In this document: piece by piece, positions 52,718 to 62,463 of the stretch
How positions within the stretch are numbered: the first letter of the stretch is position 1
Layout of the letters: each line of letters starts with the position of its first letter
Assembly: GCA_026169815.1 (NCBI GenBank)
Contig: JAPFDT010000001.1
Span: forward strand, 1-64,000
Length of the DNA stretch: 64,000 bases
Direction: 5' to 3'
From: Pseudogracilibacillus sp.
Lineage (GTDB): Bacteria; Bacillota; Bacilli; Bacillales; Amphibacillaceae
Program-made: the position numbers and the translations under genes
Notes under the pieces: generated by a model
Told to the model about the DNA's origin: nothing
The model's database searches: none
What the model saw: only the letters and a program-made list of their open reading frames with translations

Positions 52718-53908
52718 TTATTTTTCCCATGCTGGTAACATGTTATTTAATCGCTTATCTGTTCGATACCCTAACACATATTCTGCTTGTAAAATCGTAT
52801 GAATTTCACGTGTTCCTTCATAAATAACTGGCGCTTTAGAATTTCGTAAATAACGTTCTACAGGATATTCATCAGAAAAACCATAAGCACCATGGATTTG
52901 CACAGCATCATCTGCTGCTTTATTGGCAAAATCACATGCTTGCCACTTTGCAAGTGACGTTTCTCTCGTATTCCGCTTTCCAGCATTTTTTAACTCTCCT
53001 ACACGATATACGAGTAATTGACTCATTTGATAACCCGCTTCCATTTCAGCAATCATCTGCTGAACGAGTTGATGTTTACCAATTGGTTTACCGAACGTTT
53101 CTCTTTCATGACAGTATGCGACACTCGCTTCTATACAAGCAACAATTTGACCAACCGCTCCTGCGGCAACTGTGAATCTTCCGTTATCAAGTGATGCCAT
53201 CGCAATTTTAAATCCTTCGCCTTCTTCACCGAGTAAATTTTCTTCTGGAACCCTTACATTATCAAAAAATATTTCTCCTGTATTTCCAGCTCGAATTCCC
53301 ATTTTCCCTGCAATCGCTTTTGAAGAAAAACCTGCAAACTCTCTTTCAACAATAAAAGCGGAAATTCCTTTATGTTTTTTTGACTTATCTGTGTAAGCAA
53401 ATACTAAAAAATTATCTGCCTTATCGCAAAGTGAAATCCACGTTTTAGAACCATTTAAAATATATTCATTACCTTCTTTTCTTGCTGTTGTTTGCATCGC
53501 CGCTACATCGGATCCTGCTCCAGGTTCTGTTAAACCGAATGCACCTAACTTTTCTCCTTTCGCTTGTGGTACAAGATATTTTTGCTTTTGTTTTTCCGTT
53601 CCCCACTGGAGAAGAGACATACTATTTAATCCAATATGAACAGAAACCGCCGTTCGAAAAGCCGTATCTCCTCGTTCTAGTTCTTCACACAAAATCGCAA
53701 GGGAATTGTAATCCATCCCACTTCCTCCATATTTTGCAGGAATACAAACTCCCATAAACCCCATTTCCGCAAGTTTACTATCCATTTCCGGATCATAAAA
53801 TCCTTGCCTATCCCATTTAGAAATATGTGGCATAATTTCTTTATCTACAAAATTTCTTGCGGTTTTCTTCAACAGTTCTTGTTCCTCAGATAATTCAAAG
53901 TTCATCAT
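52718..53908 (-). CDS. Acyl-CoA dehydrogenase (glutaryl-CoA dehydrogenase-like)
   Basis: 396 aa; LGAFGLTEPGAGSDVAAMQTTA, GAYGFSDEYPVERYLRNSKAPVIYEGTREIHTILQAEYVLG. Confidence 0.9.
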   Translation of the reverse strand: MMNFELSEEQELLKKTARNFVDKEIMPHISKWDRQGFYDPEMDSKLAEMGFMGVCIPAKYGGSGMDYNSLAILCEELERGDTAFRTAVSVHIGLNSMSLLQWGTEKQKQKYLVPQAKGEKLGAFGLTEPGAGSDVAAMQTTARKEGNEYILNGSKTWISLCDKADNFLVFAYTDKSKKHKGISAFIVEREFAGFSSKAIAGKMGIRAGNTGEIFFDNVRVPEENLLGEEGEGFKIAMASLDNGRFTVAAGAVGQIVACIEASVAYCHERETFGKPIGKHQLVQQMIAEMEAGYQMSQLLVYRVGELKNAGKRNTRETSLAKWQACDFANKAADDAVQIHGAYGFSDEYPVERYLRNSKAPVIYEGTREIHTILQAEYVLGYRTDKRLNNMLPAWEK

Positions 53909-53909
53909 G

Positions 53910-55058
53910 TCAGCTCCTTTTATTTAAAATCTCCTCATTATGTTCTCCTATATCAGGAGGATATTGACGAAATGTAACAGGGGTTCTAGATAATTTTAGA
54001 GGACTACCTATCATATTAATTTTCCCTGCTGTTGGATGTTCCATATTAATAAACATATGACGCGCTTCTAGTTGTGGATCATGATACACTTCTTCTAAAT
54101 TTTGAATCGGGCCACAAGGTATGGAATGTTGATCACATAACTTTTTCCAGTGGGCGATTGAGTATTTTAAAAACTCCCTTTGTAATATGGGAATTAGAGA
54201 GCTTCTATTTGCGACTCGGTTTGGATTCGTACGATATTTATCATTATCTGCTAAATGAGGGATCATTAATATGTGACACAATCGCCTAAACTGATCATCA
54301 TTTCCTACAGCTATCACCATTTCTCCGTCACTTGCGATAAATGTTTGATATGGGACAATATTTGCATGGCGATTACCTAATCTTTGTGGAATCTGTTTAC
54401 TCATTAAATAATTACTCCCTATATTAATGAGTGAGCTCACAGCACTATCATATAATGAGAGATCAATCTTCTGCCCTTTCCCTGATCTTGTTCTTTCTAG
54501 TAATGCTGCTTGAATACCAATATTCGCATATAATCCTGTCAGTACATCGACTATTGCTACTCCAACCTTTTGCGGTTCAGAACTTTCCTCTCCGGTAATA
54601 CTCATCAATCCACTCATTGCTTGAATAATATAATCATAACCTGGTAGTTCACTATAAGGTCCCGTTTCTCCAAATCCAGTAATAGAACAATAAATTATTT
54701 TGTTATTAATTTTCTGTAATACATCATATGAGATTCCTAACTTTTCCATCGTTCCTGCTTTAAAATTATTAATAACAACATCTGCTTCTTTTACTAATAT
54801 TTTCACTTGCTGAATCCCTTTTTCTGACTTTAAATCTATTGTGACACTTTTTTTATTCCGGTTAGCTGATAAATAATAAGCGCTTACATTCCCTTGAAAA
54901 GGTGGTCCCCATTTTCTCGTTTCATCTCCTTTTTCTGGAACTTCTACCTTTATTACTTCTGCTCCTAAATCACCGAGAATCATTGTACAATAAGGACCGG
55001 CTAATACTCTTGATAGGTCAAGAACTTTAATTCCTGCTAAAGCTCCTTGCATCGTCAT
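53910..55058 (-). CDS. CaiB/BaiF (family III) CoA-transferase
   Basis: 382 aa; LAGIKVLDLSRVLAGPYCTMILGDLGAEVIKVEVPEKGDETRKWGPPF. Confidence 0.93.
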   Translation of the reverse strand: MTMQGALAGIKVLDLSRVLAGPYCTMILGDLGAEVIKVEVPEKGDETRKWGPPFQGNVSAYYLSANRNKKSVTIDLKSEKGIQQVKILVKEADVVINNFKAGTMEKLGISYDVLQKINNKIIYCSITGFGETGPYSELPGYDYIIQAMSGLMSITGEESSEPQKVGVAIVDVLTGLYANIGIQAALLERTRSGKGQKIDLSLYDSAVSSLINIGSNYLMSKQIPQRLGNRHANIVPYQTFIASDGEMVIAVGNDDQFRRLCHILMIPHLADNDKYRTNPNRVANRSSLIPILQREFLKYSIAHWKKLCDQHSIPCGPIQNLEEVYHDPQLEARHMFINMEHPTAGKINMIGSPLKLSRTPVTFRQYPPDIGEHNEEILNKRS

Positions 55059-55269
55059 CCCACCTCCTTAATATAAAATAGCCAGTTCAAAACAACACAG
55101 AACACAATCTTCTTGTTGTTAACAAGAGAAAGATTGCCTGGTTATTTGAACTGGCTTTTACTTACTGATTCCACTTTGATATAAAGTTGAAAATAAGCTA
55201 GGCAGTTTTTCATTACGTTTATAATTACATCCTAACTTATTTCACGAATTTTGTAAATAGTTAATTAGT

Positions 55270-55986
55270 TTAAACCGATACATCTACTTGTAAAAAATTA
55301 GCTAATTGTCCTTTACGCTTATCAAGGACAATTTGTTCGTGATGAATTCCTTGTTCTTCAAGTACTGCGATATTTTGCAGGAGGAATTCGTCGCTCCCTA
55401 CAATATAGTAAAGTGCGTCTTTATCTGCTGCTAATTTTTTCACTTCATCATAATAGTCTTGACGATTATCTACAAACTGTGATGTGAATTTTTTGTCTGA
55501 TGCTGATGTGAAAATATCTTGGAACAAGTAATCTTGTGATGAATCAACATTTAAGGAATGGATGTGATTCACATTGTCAGGACGATCAAAGTAATCTAGT
55601 ACGAGTGGTCTAAATGTGGCTAAACCAACGCCTGCAGATAGTAAGTACACATGTTTAGCTTCTCTTTTCAACGGTACATTGGAATGTGTTTTGAAAATCG
55701 CTACATAATCGCCAATATTATGTGATCTTAATGTTGCTTTAAATTCAGAGCAATCTTCCTTAATTCTCGTTGTAATTCCAATTGAATTTTCATTTGGCAA
55801 TGTTGTGATTGACATGTGACGAATGAGACTGCGGTTTGGTTTATCTCCGGCATTGAAGCCTTCAAGTGCAAAATGAGTATGTGCACCTTCTTCCCATGTA
55901 AAACCTTCCGGAAGTTCGAGATAATATGTTTTTACCTCGGGTGTCTCTTCAACGATATCATTTATCTTAGTCCAGTATATTTGCAT
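55270..55986 (-). CDS. FAD/NAD(P)-binding oxidoreductase (ferredoxin-reductase-like)
   Basis: 238 aa; NRSLIRHMSITTLPNENSIGITTRI, YLLSAGVGLATFRPLVLDY. Confidence 0.82.
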   Translation of the reverse strand: MQIYWTKINDIVEETPEVKTYYLELPEGFTWEEGAHTHFALEGFNAGDKPNRSLIRHMSITTLPNENSIGITTRIKEDCSEFKATLRSHNIGDYVAIFKTHSNVPLKREAKHVYLLSAGVGLATFRPLVLDYFDRPDNVNHIHSLNVDSSQDYLFQDIFTSASDKKFTSQFVDNRQDYYDEVKKLAADKDALYYIVGSDEFLLQNIAVLEEQGIHHEQIVLDKRKGQLANFLQVDVSV

Positions 55987-56031
55987 CTTACATTCTCCTC
56001 ATCCATAGTAAGTATCTATTATCTACTATAC

Positions 56032-56050
56032 CATAATGATAATCATTCTC
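56032..56050. promoter_or_regulatory. Fur box
   Basis: CATAATGATAATCATTCTC, close to GATAATGATAATCATTATC, in the oxidoreductase promoter. Confidence 0.85.
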
Positions 56051-56085
56051 AACTAAATGATTTTTGGAGAGCGATTTTATAAAAT

Positions 56086-56445
56086 TTAACACCCTACTTC
56101 CACTGCTGCGTTGACGATATACATTAAATCATTTTTATCGTTTTGGTCTTCTAAATATATACCACTCGTTGTTGCCATCCCGCCTTGCATCACTTCAACT
56201 GTTACTTCGCCATATGGAATTAAACGTTTAATTTTATCGTGATCTAACGTAGCTAAATCTTGAGGTATTGCTAACTTTACATTTACTTTCATCTTATTTA
56301 AATCTTCATTTGGAAGTAATTTACGAATACCAGGCATAGAATTATAATGAATCGCGTCTTTCACAGCACGAGTTGCCGCTTCATTTACATCTTGTCCATG
56401 TACGTCGATTCCAGTTCCTGTTTCAATAAAAATAATTTCTTTCAT
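56086..56445 (-). CDS. Lin0512 family protein
   Basis: 119 aa; MKEIIFIETGTGIDVHGQDVNEAATRAVKDAI, EVMQGGMATTSGIYLEDQND; 4-nt overlap with thiM. Confidence 0.85.
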   Translation of the reverse strand: MKEIIFIETGTGIDVHGQDVNEAATRAVKDAIHYNSMPGIRKLLPNEDLNKMKVNVKLAIPQDLATLDHDKIKRLIPYGEVTVEVMQGGMATTSGIYLEDQNDKNDLMYIVNAAVEVGC

Positions 56446-57284
56446 AACTGTTCCTCCATCACATTAAGTTTTGCTTGCATGGCTATTATTTCATCTGTTA
56501 AAAAATATAACTGATCTAGAAATGCTGGAATAAACGAGCCTGGTCCTGTCGCCCTTTTCATCGCTTCTTCTGCCGCTATACCGTATCCGGCTACCGCTCT
56601 TGTACATGCATCGTACATATCTCCTTCAGCTGTACTAACAAAAGCTGCAATAATCGAATTCAGCGTACATCCACTAGCCGTTATATTTTGTAGCATCTCA
56701 TGTCCATTTTGACACAGTATTGTCCTTTGTCCATCTGTAATGACATCTGTTTCACCTGTCGCAACTACTATCGTATCATATTTTTTCGCTACTAATTTCG
56801 CTATAGCTGGATCGTTTTCTGCAAGCACGTTATCTGGACTAACTGTTTTATCTAACGCATTACCTAAAACGGCAATTTCACCAGCATTGGCACAAATTAC
56901 AGCTAATTTTATTGTGGAGAGAATTTCATGAATGACAGTTGTTCGAAAAGTTGTTGCACCAATCGCAATCGGATCTAAAATAACTGGAACACCTGATTCA
57001 TTTGCTGATTTGCCCGCTAGCAACATCGCCTCAGCACGTTCTTCTGTTAATGTTCCAAGATTTAACACAACAACGTCTGCATGTTGGGCCATCTCTACCG
57101 CTTCTCTTGGTGTATGAGACATAGCCGGGGATGCCCCTATTGCAATCAACCCATTGGCAGCAAAATTAGTAGCGACTTCATTCATTACGTTAAAAATAAG
57201 TGGCGATTCTTGTTTTATGTTTGTAAGATAGCTCATTATATACTTCCTCTCTTTTTTCCAATTTTTATAATTTACTAATGACAC
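56442..57284 (-). CDS. thiM: Hydroxyethylthiazole kinase
   Basis: 280 aa; PLIFNVMNEVATNFAANGLIAIGASPAMSHTPREA, ITASGCTLNSIIAAF; likely start at internal Met (MSYLTNIKQ). Confidence 0.95.
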   Translation of the reverse strand: MSLVNYKNWKKERKYIMSYLTNIKQESPLIFNVMNEVATNFAANGLIAIGASPAMSHTPREAVEMAQHADVVVLNLGTLTEERAEAMLLAGKSANESGVPVILDPIAIGATTFRTTVIHEILSTIKLAVICANAGEIAVLGNALDKTVSPDNVLAENDPAIAKLVAKKYDTIVVATGETDVITDGQRTILCQNGHEMLQNITASGCTLNSIIAAFVSTAEGDMYDACTRAVAGYGIAAEEAMKRATGPGSFIPAFLDQLYFLTDEIIAMQAKLNVMEEQL

Positions 57285-57918
57285 ATTTCACATTATCGGC
57301 TTTCGTAATTGCTGAAATGACAGACACACCATCTGCACCCGCTTCTAGCACTTTGTGAGCATTATCTGTTGTAATACCACCAATTCCTACAATAGGTAAT
57401 GATGGGAATTCCTTTCTCAGTGTTTCAATCCACTGTAATCCAACGGCATCTTTTGCATCTTCTTTTGATAATGTCGGAAACACAGCTCCAGCTCCGACAT
57501 AATCGATTAAATCAATCGGACTTTGTGTTAATTCCTCTCTATTTGAAATAGAAAGTCCAATTATTTTATTAGGAAACCTTTTTCTAATTTCCTCAACAGA
57601 CATATCTCCTTGTCCTACATGAATACCATCAACATTTAGGACATCTACTAAATCAATATCATCATTAATAAAAAATGGTACATTATGATCCTGGCACATC
57701 GCCCGTAATTGTTTACCTAATGTTAACTTTGCTTCTCCTGTCAGTGCTCCTGTTCCTTTTTCCCGAAATTGAAATGCTGTTATCCCTCCTTGAATTGCTT
57801 CATCAAGTATATCGACAGGATCTCGTTTACAATTTTGACTGCCCATAATAAAATATTTTCGTAATAGTTGTTTGACTTGCATTATACTTTTACTCCTTTT
57901 GCTATTCTCGGTGCCCAA
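57265..57918 (-). CDS. thiE: Thiamine phosphate synthase
   Basis: 217 aa; FQFREKGTGALTG, FFINDDIDLVDVLNVDGIHVGQGDMSVEE, GIGGITTDNAHKVLEAGADGVSVISAI. Confidence 0.95.
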   Translation of the reverse strand: MGTENSKRSKSIMQVKQLLRKYFIMGSQNCKRDPVDILDEAIQGGITAFQFREKGTGALTGEAKLTLGKQLRAMCQDHNVPFFINDDIDLVDVLNVDGIHVGQGDMSVEEIRKRFPNKIIGLSISNREELTQSPIDLIDYVGAGAVFPTLSKEDAKDAVGLQWIETLRKEFPSLPIVGIGGITTDNAHKVLEAGADGVSVISAITKADNVKCVISKL

Positions 57919-58691
57919 TGATTTGTCGGACCACTCCCATGCCCGATAGCTAAGGAATGTCGAATTGCAAGTGTAATATATTGTTTTGCCAATGCAACTG
58001 ACTCAACTAACGTATTTCCTTGGCTTAAGTAAGCAGTCATAGCCGCCGATAATGTACAGCCAGTTCCGTGTGTATTGTCTGTTTCTATGCGCTCAGATGA
58101 AAAATCATAAAACTCACTGCCATCATATAAAATATCGATAGCTTCTCCTTCCATATGTCCACCTTTTACGAGGGCTGCTTTAACTCCGAACTCTTTAACA
58201 ATTTCTTGTGCTGCTAAAGTCATTGCATCAACTGTTTCTATTTTTCTATTAAGTAAATGTTCTGCTTCTGGAATGTTAGGCGTTACAACTGTTGTGATTG
58301 GAAGTAGTTCATCCCGAAGGAAAACTCGTGCCTCCTCGTTGATTAACGTATCTCCACTCGTCGTCACCATTACGGGATCCATGACATAAGGTACGGTCAG
58401 ATGTTGTATTTGCTCTTTTATTAATTTCATCATATCTACATTTGCAATCATTCCTGTTTTAAAAGCATGAACAGGAATATCTTTTATTACTGCATTGAGT
58501 TGTGATTCAATCATCGAGAGCGGTAAATGATGGACATCTTGCACACCCATTGTATTTTGCGAAACAACAGAAGTGATCACAGACATGCCATAACTTTTCA
58601 ATTCCTGAAATGTTTTTAAATCGGCTTGAACCCCTGCTCCCCCTGATGGATCTGTTCCAGCAATTGTAAGGACAGATGGTATAAAATTCAT
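57882..58691 (-). CDS. thiD: Hydroxymethylpyrimidine/phosphomethylpyrimidine kinase
   Basis: 269 aa; LTIAGTDPSGGAGVQADLKTFQEL, NTHGTGCTLSAAMTAYLSQG. Confidence 0.95.
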   Translation of the reverse strand: MNFIPSVLTIAGTDPSGGAGVQADLKTFQELKSYGMSVITSVVSQNTMGVQDVHHLPLSMIESQLNAVIKDIPVHAFKTGMIANVDMMKLIKEQIQHLTVPYVMDPVMVTTSGDTLINEEARVFLRDELLPITTVVTPNIPEAEHLLNRKIETVDAMTLAAQEIVKEFGVKAALVKGGHMEGEAIDILYDGSEFYDFSSERIETDNTHGTGCTLSAAMTAYLSQGNTLVESVALAKQYITLAIRHSLAIGHGSGPTNHWAPRIAKGVKV

Positions 58692-58748
58692 ATTTATTTT
58701 CCTTTCTTTTAGTTATATTTTATTGTGATTCCTTTTCTTACAAGTTAG

Positions 58749-59246
58749 CTATCTTTGTTCTAACGGTTGTAATTTCGTTGCTTGTTTAACTCGGACAACG
58801 ATTACCCAACCAATTAATGCACCTGAAATACTACTAACTAAAAATGACGGCATAAAGAAGAAAGCGCCAAATGAATTTCCCATTAATAATTTCGCAAATG
58901 GAATAGAAAATAATGATGCTATTACTCCCGTTCCAAGGACCTCTCCTATTACTGCCCATCCTGATTTTTTAAATTTTTTATATAAATAACCGGCTAACCA
59001 TGCACCAATCATTCCACCTGGGAAAGCGAGTAATGAACCAAGCCCTAACATATTTCGTACTAAGCCAATCATAAAAGCAATTACTACAGCTGGCCCTGGA
59101 CCAAGTATGATTGCTGCTATGACATTCACTGCATGTTGAACAGGATATGCCTTAGCAACCCCTGCAGGAAACCAAAGAAACTGTGAACCTAATGTTCCAA
59201 TCGCGACTAATACTGCCATCGTCGTAAGTAAACGTGTTCGATTCAT
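58749..59246 (-). CDS. thiW: Energy-coupling factor thiazole transporter S component ThiW
   Basis: 165 aa; FPAGVAKAYPVQHAVNVIAAIILGPGPAVVIAFMIGLVRNMLGLGSLLAFPGGMIGAWLAG. Confidence 0.93.
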   Translation of the reverse strand: MNRTRLLTTMAVLVAIGTLGSQFLWFPAGVAKAYPVQHAVNVIAAIILGPGPAVVIAFMIGLVRNMLGLGSLLAFPGGMIGAWLAGYLYKKFKKSGWAVIGEVLGTGVIASLFSIPFAKLLMGNSFGAFFFMPSFLVSSISGALIGWVIVVRVKQATKLQPLEQR

Positions 59247-59263
59247 AGATCATTCTCCTTTAA

Positions 59264-59302
59264 AAAAATAATCGAGCCAAGTCACTATATTAGACCTGGC
59301 TC
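59264..59302 (-). terminator. Terminator of TPP riboswitch upstream of thiW
   Basis: GAGCCAAGTC...GACCTGGCTC with A-tract on plus strand. Confidence 0.8.
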
Positions 59303-59319
59303 GGATAATTAACCTTGCA

Positions 59320-59420
59320 TTTTCCGACTACTTCCCTCCGCTAGCATTAACTAGATCAGGTCCTTTAGGGTCGGAAAGAATAAACACCTTCCTCTCAGCC
59401 CGTCATAGGCACCCCTAGTA
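59320..59420 (-). promoter_or_regulatory. TPP riboswitch (THI element), upstream of thiW
   Basis: Minus strand ACTAGGGGTGCC...GGCTGAGAGGA...GACCCTAAAGGACCTGATCTAGTTAATGCTAGCGGAGGGAAGTAGTCGG. Confidence 0.96.
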
Positions 59421-59483
59421 GTACTTACTATTTTTTTATTGTTATAAAGTGTTACGTTTTTTCTATGAAATGTCATACAAATT

Positions 59484-60170
59484 TTACGAGTATGCTAATT
59501 CCTTAACAGGCCATGTTGAGATATTTTCTGCCATATCCCAAAACATATATTCAAAATAGCTTGTGCGGACAAAGATATCTTCTAATCTTTTAAGTTCATC
59601 CTCTGACTTCGTTTTGGATATATCGTTTATTAAAGCTTTACAATCCTCAGCAATTTTAGTGAATCCTTCAGATGAATACATTTTTACCCAATCTCCGTAT
59701 AATTCATGTTCTAATGCTCCTGGCCATTTAGCTAAGGTTTTTCCAATCCAATTATAACTCCATGCACATGCGAGTACTGCTGCAATCGCATTCTCTACCC
59801 CACCTCGTTGCGATTGACTGATCATATAACTCGTATATGCTGTCATTGTTGCCGAAGGTTCGGTTTCTTCTAACTCTTTATTAGAAATTCCAAACCTTTC
59901 TGCATATTCACGGTGTAAATCCATTTCAAAATTCATCGTTCCGTGTAATAGATTGGCAAATATAGTCATCGTATGTAAATCATTTGCCTTTGAACTTCCT
60001 ATAGCAAATACTCGAGAATATTCAATCAAATAAACATAATCTTGCTTCATGTAATGAATAAATTTTTCCTTATCTACTGTACCTTCTCCAATTCCTTTCA
60101 CAAATGGATGTTCTAAATAACTATTCCAAACAGGTTCTATAGCTTTAAACAATCGATCTGTAAACTTCAT
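59484..60170 (-). CDS. tenA: Thiaminase II / aminopyrimidine aminohydrolase
   Basis: 228 aa; HPFVKGIGEGTVDKEKFIHYMKQDYVYLIEYSRVFAIGSSKA, AVLACAWSYNWIGK. Confidence 0.95.
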   Translation of the reverse strand: MKFTDRLFKAIEPVWNSYLEHPFVKGIGEGTVDKEKFIHYMKQDYVYLIEYSRVFAIGSSKANDLHTMTIFANLLHGTMNFEMDLHREYAERFGISNKELEETEPSATMTAYTSYMISQSQRGGVENAIAAVLACAWSYNWIGKTLAKWPGALEHELYGDWVKMYSSEGFTKIAEDCKALINDISKTKSEDELKRLEDIFVRTSYFEYMFWDMAENISTWPVKELAYS

Positions 60171-60319
60171 CTTTATCTCTCCTAAACACTTATTATCATA
60201 ATTAATTGAGTTAATGAATCAATTTCATCATTACTGACTATAACCTCAAACACGAACTTTACGTTTGATAATAACTAAAAGATTAATAGTTTATCAAAGA
60301 TACCTCCTTTACATATAAA

Positions 60320-60356
60320 CAAAAAAGACTACATCCCCGTGTAGGAATGTAGTCTT
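60320..60356 (-). terminator. Terminator of TPP riboswitch upstream of tenA
   Basis: AAAAAAGACTACATCCCCGTGTAGGAATGTAGTC. Confidence 0.85.
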
Positions 60357-60384
60357 AAGTTAAGTTCATACAATATACTTTCAA

Positions 60385-60484
60385 TATTCGACTACACTTC
60401 CCCACGCTAGTATTATCTAGATCGGGTTCAAAGGGTCAGAACTAACAACATGTTCTTCTCAGCCGCATAACAGCTCCCCTAGTG
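60385..60484 (-). promoter_or_regulatory. TPP riboswitch (THI element), upstream of tenA
   Basis: Minus strand ACTAGGGGAGCTG...GGCTGAGAAGA...CTGACCCTTTGAACCCGATCTAGATAATACTAGCGTGGGGAAGTGTAGTCG. Confidence 0.96.
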
Positions 60485-60693
60485 TTCTTTATTTTATTAA
60501 CTTTTCATCATTATCGTAGCATATAAAATAATATTGTAAAGAGTATTTTGTTAATAATCATTATTTTCAGTTTTATTTTTGCTATTAAATAAGGTTTTAC
60601 CTTACTTTTATCTAGTCTATATCCAATATCAAATTGTAACTATTTTTTATATACTCTTGACAAATTTTAAATCCTGTGATGAAATGCAATGTA

Positions 60694-60721
60694 TGTTAAC
60701 CTTATTTTTATATGGTTAACA
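60694..60721. promoter_or_regulatory. BirA biotin operator
   Basis: TGTTAACC-N12-GGTTAACA inverted repeat upstream of bioY. Confidence 0.88.
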
Positions 60722-60741
60722 ATAAAGTGGAGGTGTTTAAA

Positions 60742-61338
60742 ATAAGTAATCAAAGTAAAGTTTTCAAAATTGCATTTGGAGCTATGTTTGTCGCGCTAAC
60801 AGCTATCGGAGCTAATATCACGTCTATTGCTCCATTCCTTGTAGTCGGTGGTGTTCCAATTACACTACAAACCTTTTTTGCGGTGTTAGCTGGTTTAGTT
60901 TTAGGTAGTAGATTAGGTGCCTTTTCTATGTTCGTATATATGATGGTAGGTCTAGTCGGTGTACCTGTTTTTGCTCAATTTAAAGGTGGAATAGGTATGG
61001 CTCTTTCACCTACATTCGGTTTTATATTATCGTTTATCCTAGTCGCATACGTTGCAGGTAAGATTAGAGAAGTGAACGCTTCTTTGCCGTCATATATTAC
61101 TGCCGCATTAATTGCCATGTCTATTAACTATATTTTTGGGACGAACTGGATGTATTATGCTTATCAATTCTGGTTTGAGGCACCAGAAGGTTTTTCTTAT
61201 AAACTAGCATGGTTATGGATGATTCCACCTTTACCAAAAGATATTATTTTAACAGTTGTTGCTGGTACATTTGCATACCGCCTAAAGAAACATGGAATTC
61301 TTATACATGCACCTAACTTAACGAAACAAAGTGCATAA
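60742..61338 (+). CDS. bioY: Biotin transporter BioY (start revised from 60712; probable AUA or other non-ATG initiation)
   Basis: FKIAFGAMFVALTAIGANITSIAPFLVVGGVPITLQTFFAVLAGLVLGSRLGAFSMFVYMMVGLVGVPVF; strong RBS GGAGGTG at 60729-60735, 6 nt before ATA. Confidence 0.85.
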   Translation: MSNQSKVFKIAFGAMFVALTAIGANITSIAPFLVVGGVPITLQTFFAVLAGLVLGSRLGAFSMFVYMMVGLVGVPVFAQFKGGIGMALSPTFGFILSFILVAYVAGKIREVNASLPSYITAALIAMSINYIFGTNWMYYAYQFWFEAPEGFSYKLAWLWMIPPLPKDIILTVVAGTFAYRLKKHGILIHAPNLTKQSA

Positions 61339-61371
61339 GCAAAAATAATTTAAAATAATAGGAGTGTTTTT

Positions 61372-62379
61372 ATGAATAATTGGGGAGATTTAGCCGATAA
61401 AGTTCTAAGTGGGCATGAAGTTATCCTGGATGAAGCTCTATCTATTTTACAAGCACCAGATGACGATATTTTACGTATAATGGATGCTGCCTTTAAAGTT
61501 AGAAAACATTATTTTGGTAAAAAAGTGAAGTTAAATATGATTATTAGTACAAAAACTGGTAATTGCTCTGAGAATTGCGGTTATTGCTCGCAGTCTATTA
61601 ATTCAACAGCTCCAATAGAGTCATATTCCATGATGACGAGAGAACAAATCATTGCCGGAGCAAAACAGGCTAATAATTTACAAGCGGGAACATATTGTAT
61701 TGTTGCCAGTGGTCGAGGGCCGACAAACCGTGAACTTGATCATATAACAGGTGCGATAAAAGAAATAAAAGAATCTTATTCTAATATGCGTATATGTGCA
61801 TGTTTAGGCATTTTAAGAGATGGACAAGCAGAAAAGCTAAAGGAAGCGGGAGTCGATCGCTACAATCATAACTTAAACACGTCTAAATCACACCATGACA
61901 ATATAACGACAAGTCATACGTATGATCATCGAGTAGAAACGGTAAGTAAAGCAACTAGCGCCGGTATTTCTCCATGTTCTGGTGTCATTGTTGGCATGAA
62001 AGAAAGATATGAAGATGTATATGAGATGGGTAAGGCATTAAGAGAATTAGATGTTGATTCTATACCCGTGAATTTCTTACATGCTATAGATGGAACAGCA
62101 CTTGAAGGAACAGATGAACTCACCCCATTATATTGTCTAAAAGTACTCGCCTTATTCCGATTCATGAATCCTACTAAAGAGATTCGGATTTCTGGAGGTA
62201 GAGAGGTCAATTTGCGTTCATTACAACCTTTAGGGTTATTTGCTGCTAATTCTATTTTTATTGGCGATTATTTAACTACTGATGGTCAAGAAGGCAATAA
62301 TGACTTTAAAATGTTAAAAGATTTAGGTTTTGAGATTGATTACGATAATGCTGAAGATAGAGAAATAGTAACTCAGTAA
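61372..62379 (+). CDS. bioB: Biotin synthase
   Basis: 335 aa; radical SAM motif CSENCGYCSQS, GPTNRELDHI, YNHNLNTSKSHHDNI, ISGGREVNLRSLQP. Confidence 0.96.
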   Translation: MNNWGDLADKVLSGHEVILDEALSILQAPDDDILRIMDAAFKVRKHYFGKKVKLNMIISTKTGNCSENCGYCSQSINSTAPIESYSMMTREQIIAGAKQANNLQAGTYCIVASGRGPTNRELDHITGAIKEIKESYSNMRICACLGILRDGQAEKLKEAGVDRYNHNLNTSKSHHDNITTSHTYDHRVETVSKATSAGISPCSGVIVGMKERYEDVYEMGKALRELDVDSIPVNFLHAIDGTALEGTDELTPLYCLKVLALFRFMNPTKEIRISGGREVNLRSLQPLGLFAANSIFIGDYLTTDGQEGNNDFKMLKDLGFEIDYDNAEDREIVTQ

Positions 62380-62463
62380 TCTAAATAACATAACGAATCT
62401 ATCTTATTACTTAAACTATAATGGATAAAATAATACTCTAACTTAGTGAAAGGATTTTTATTC

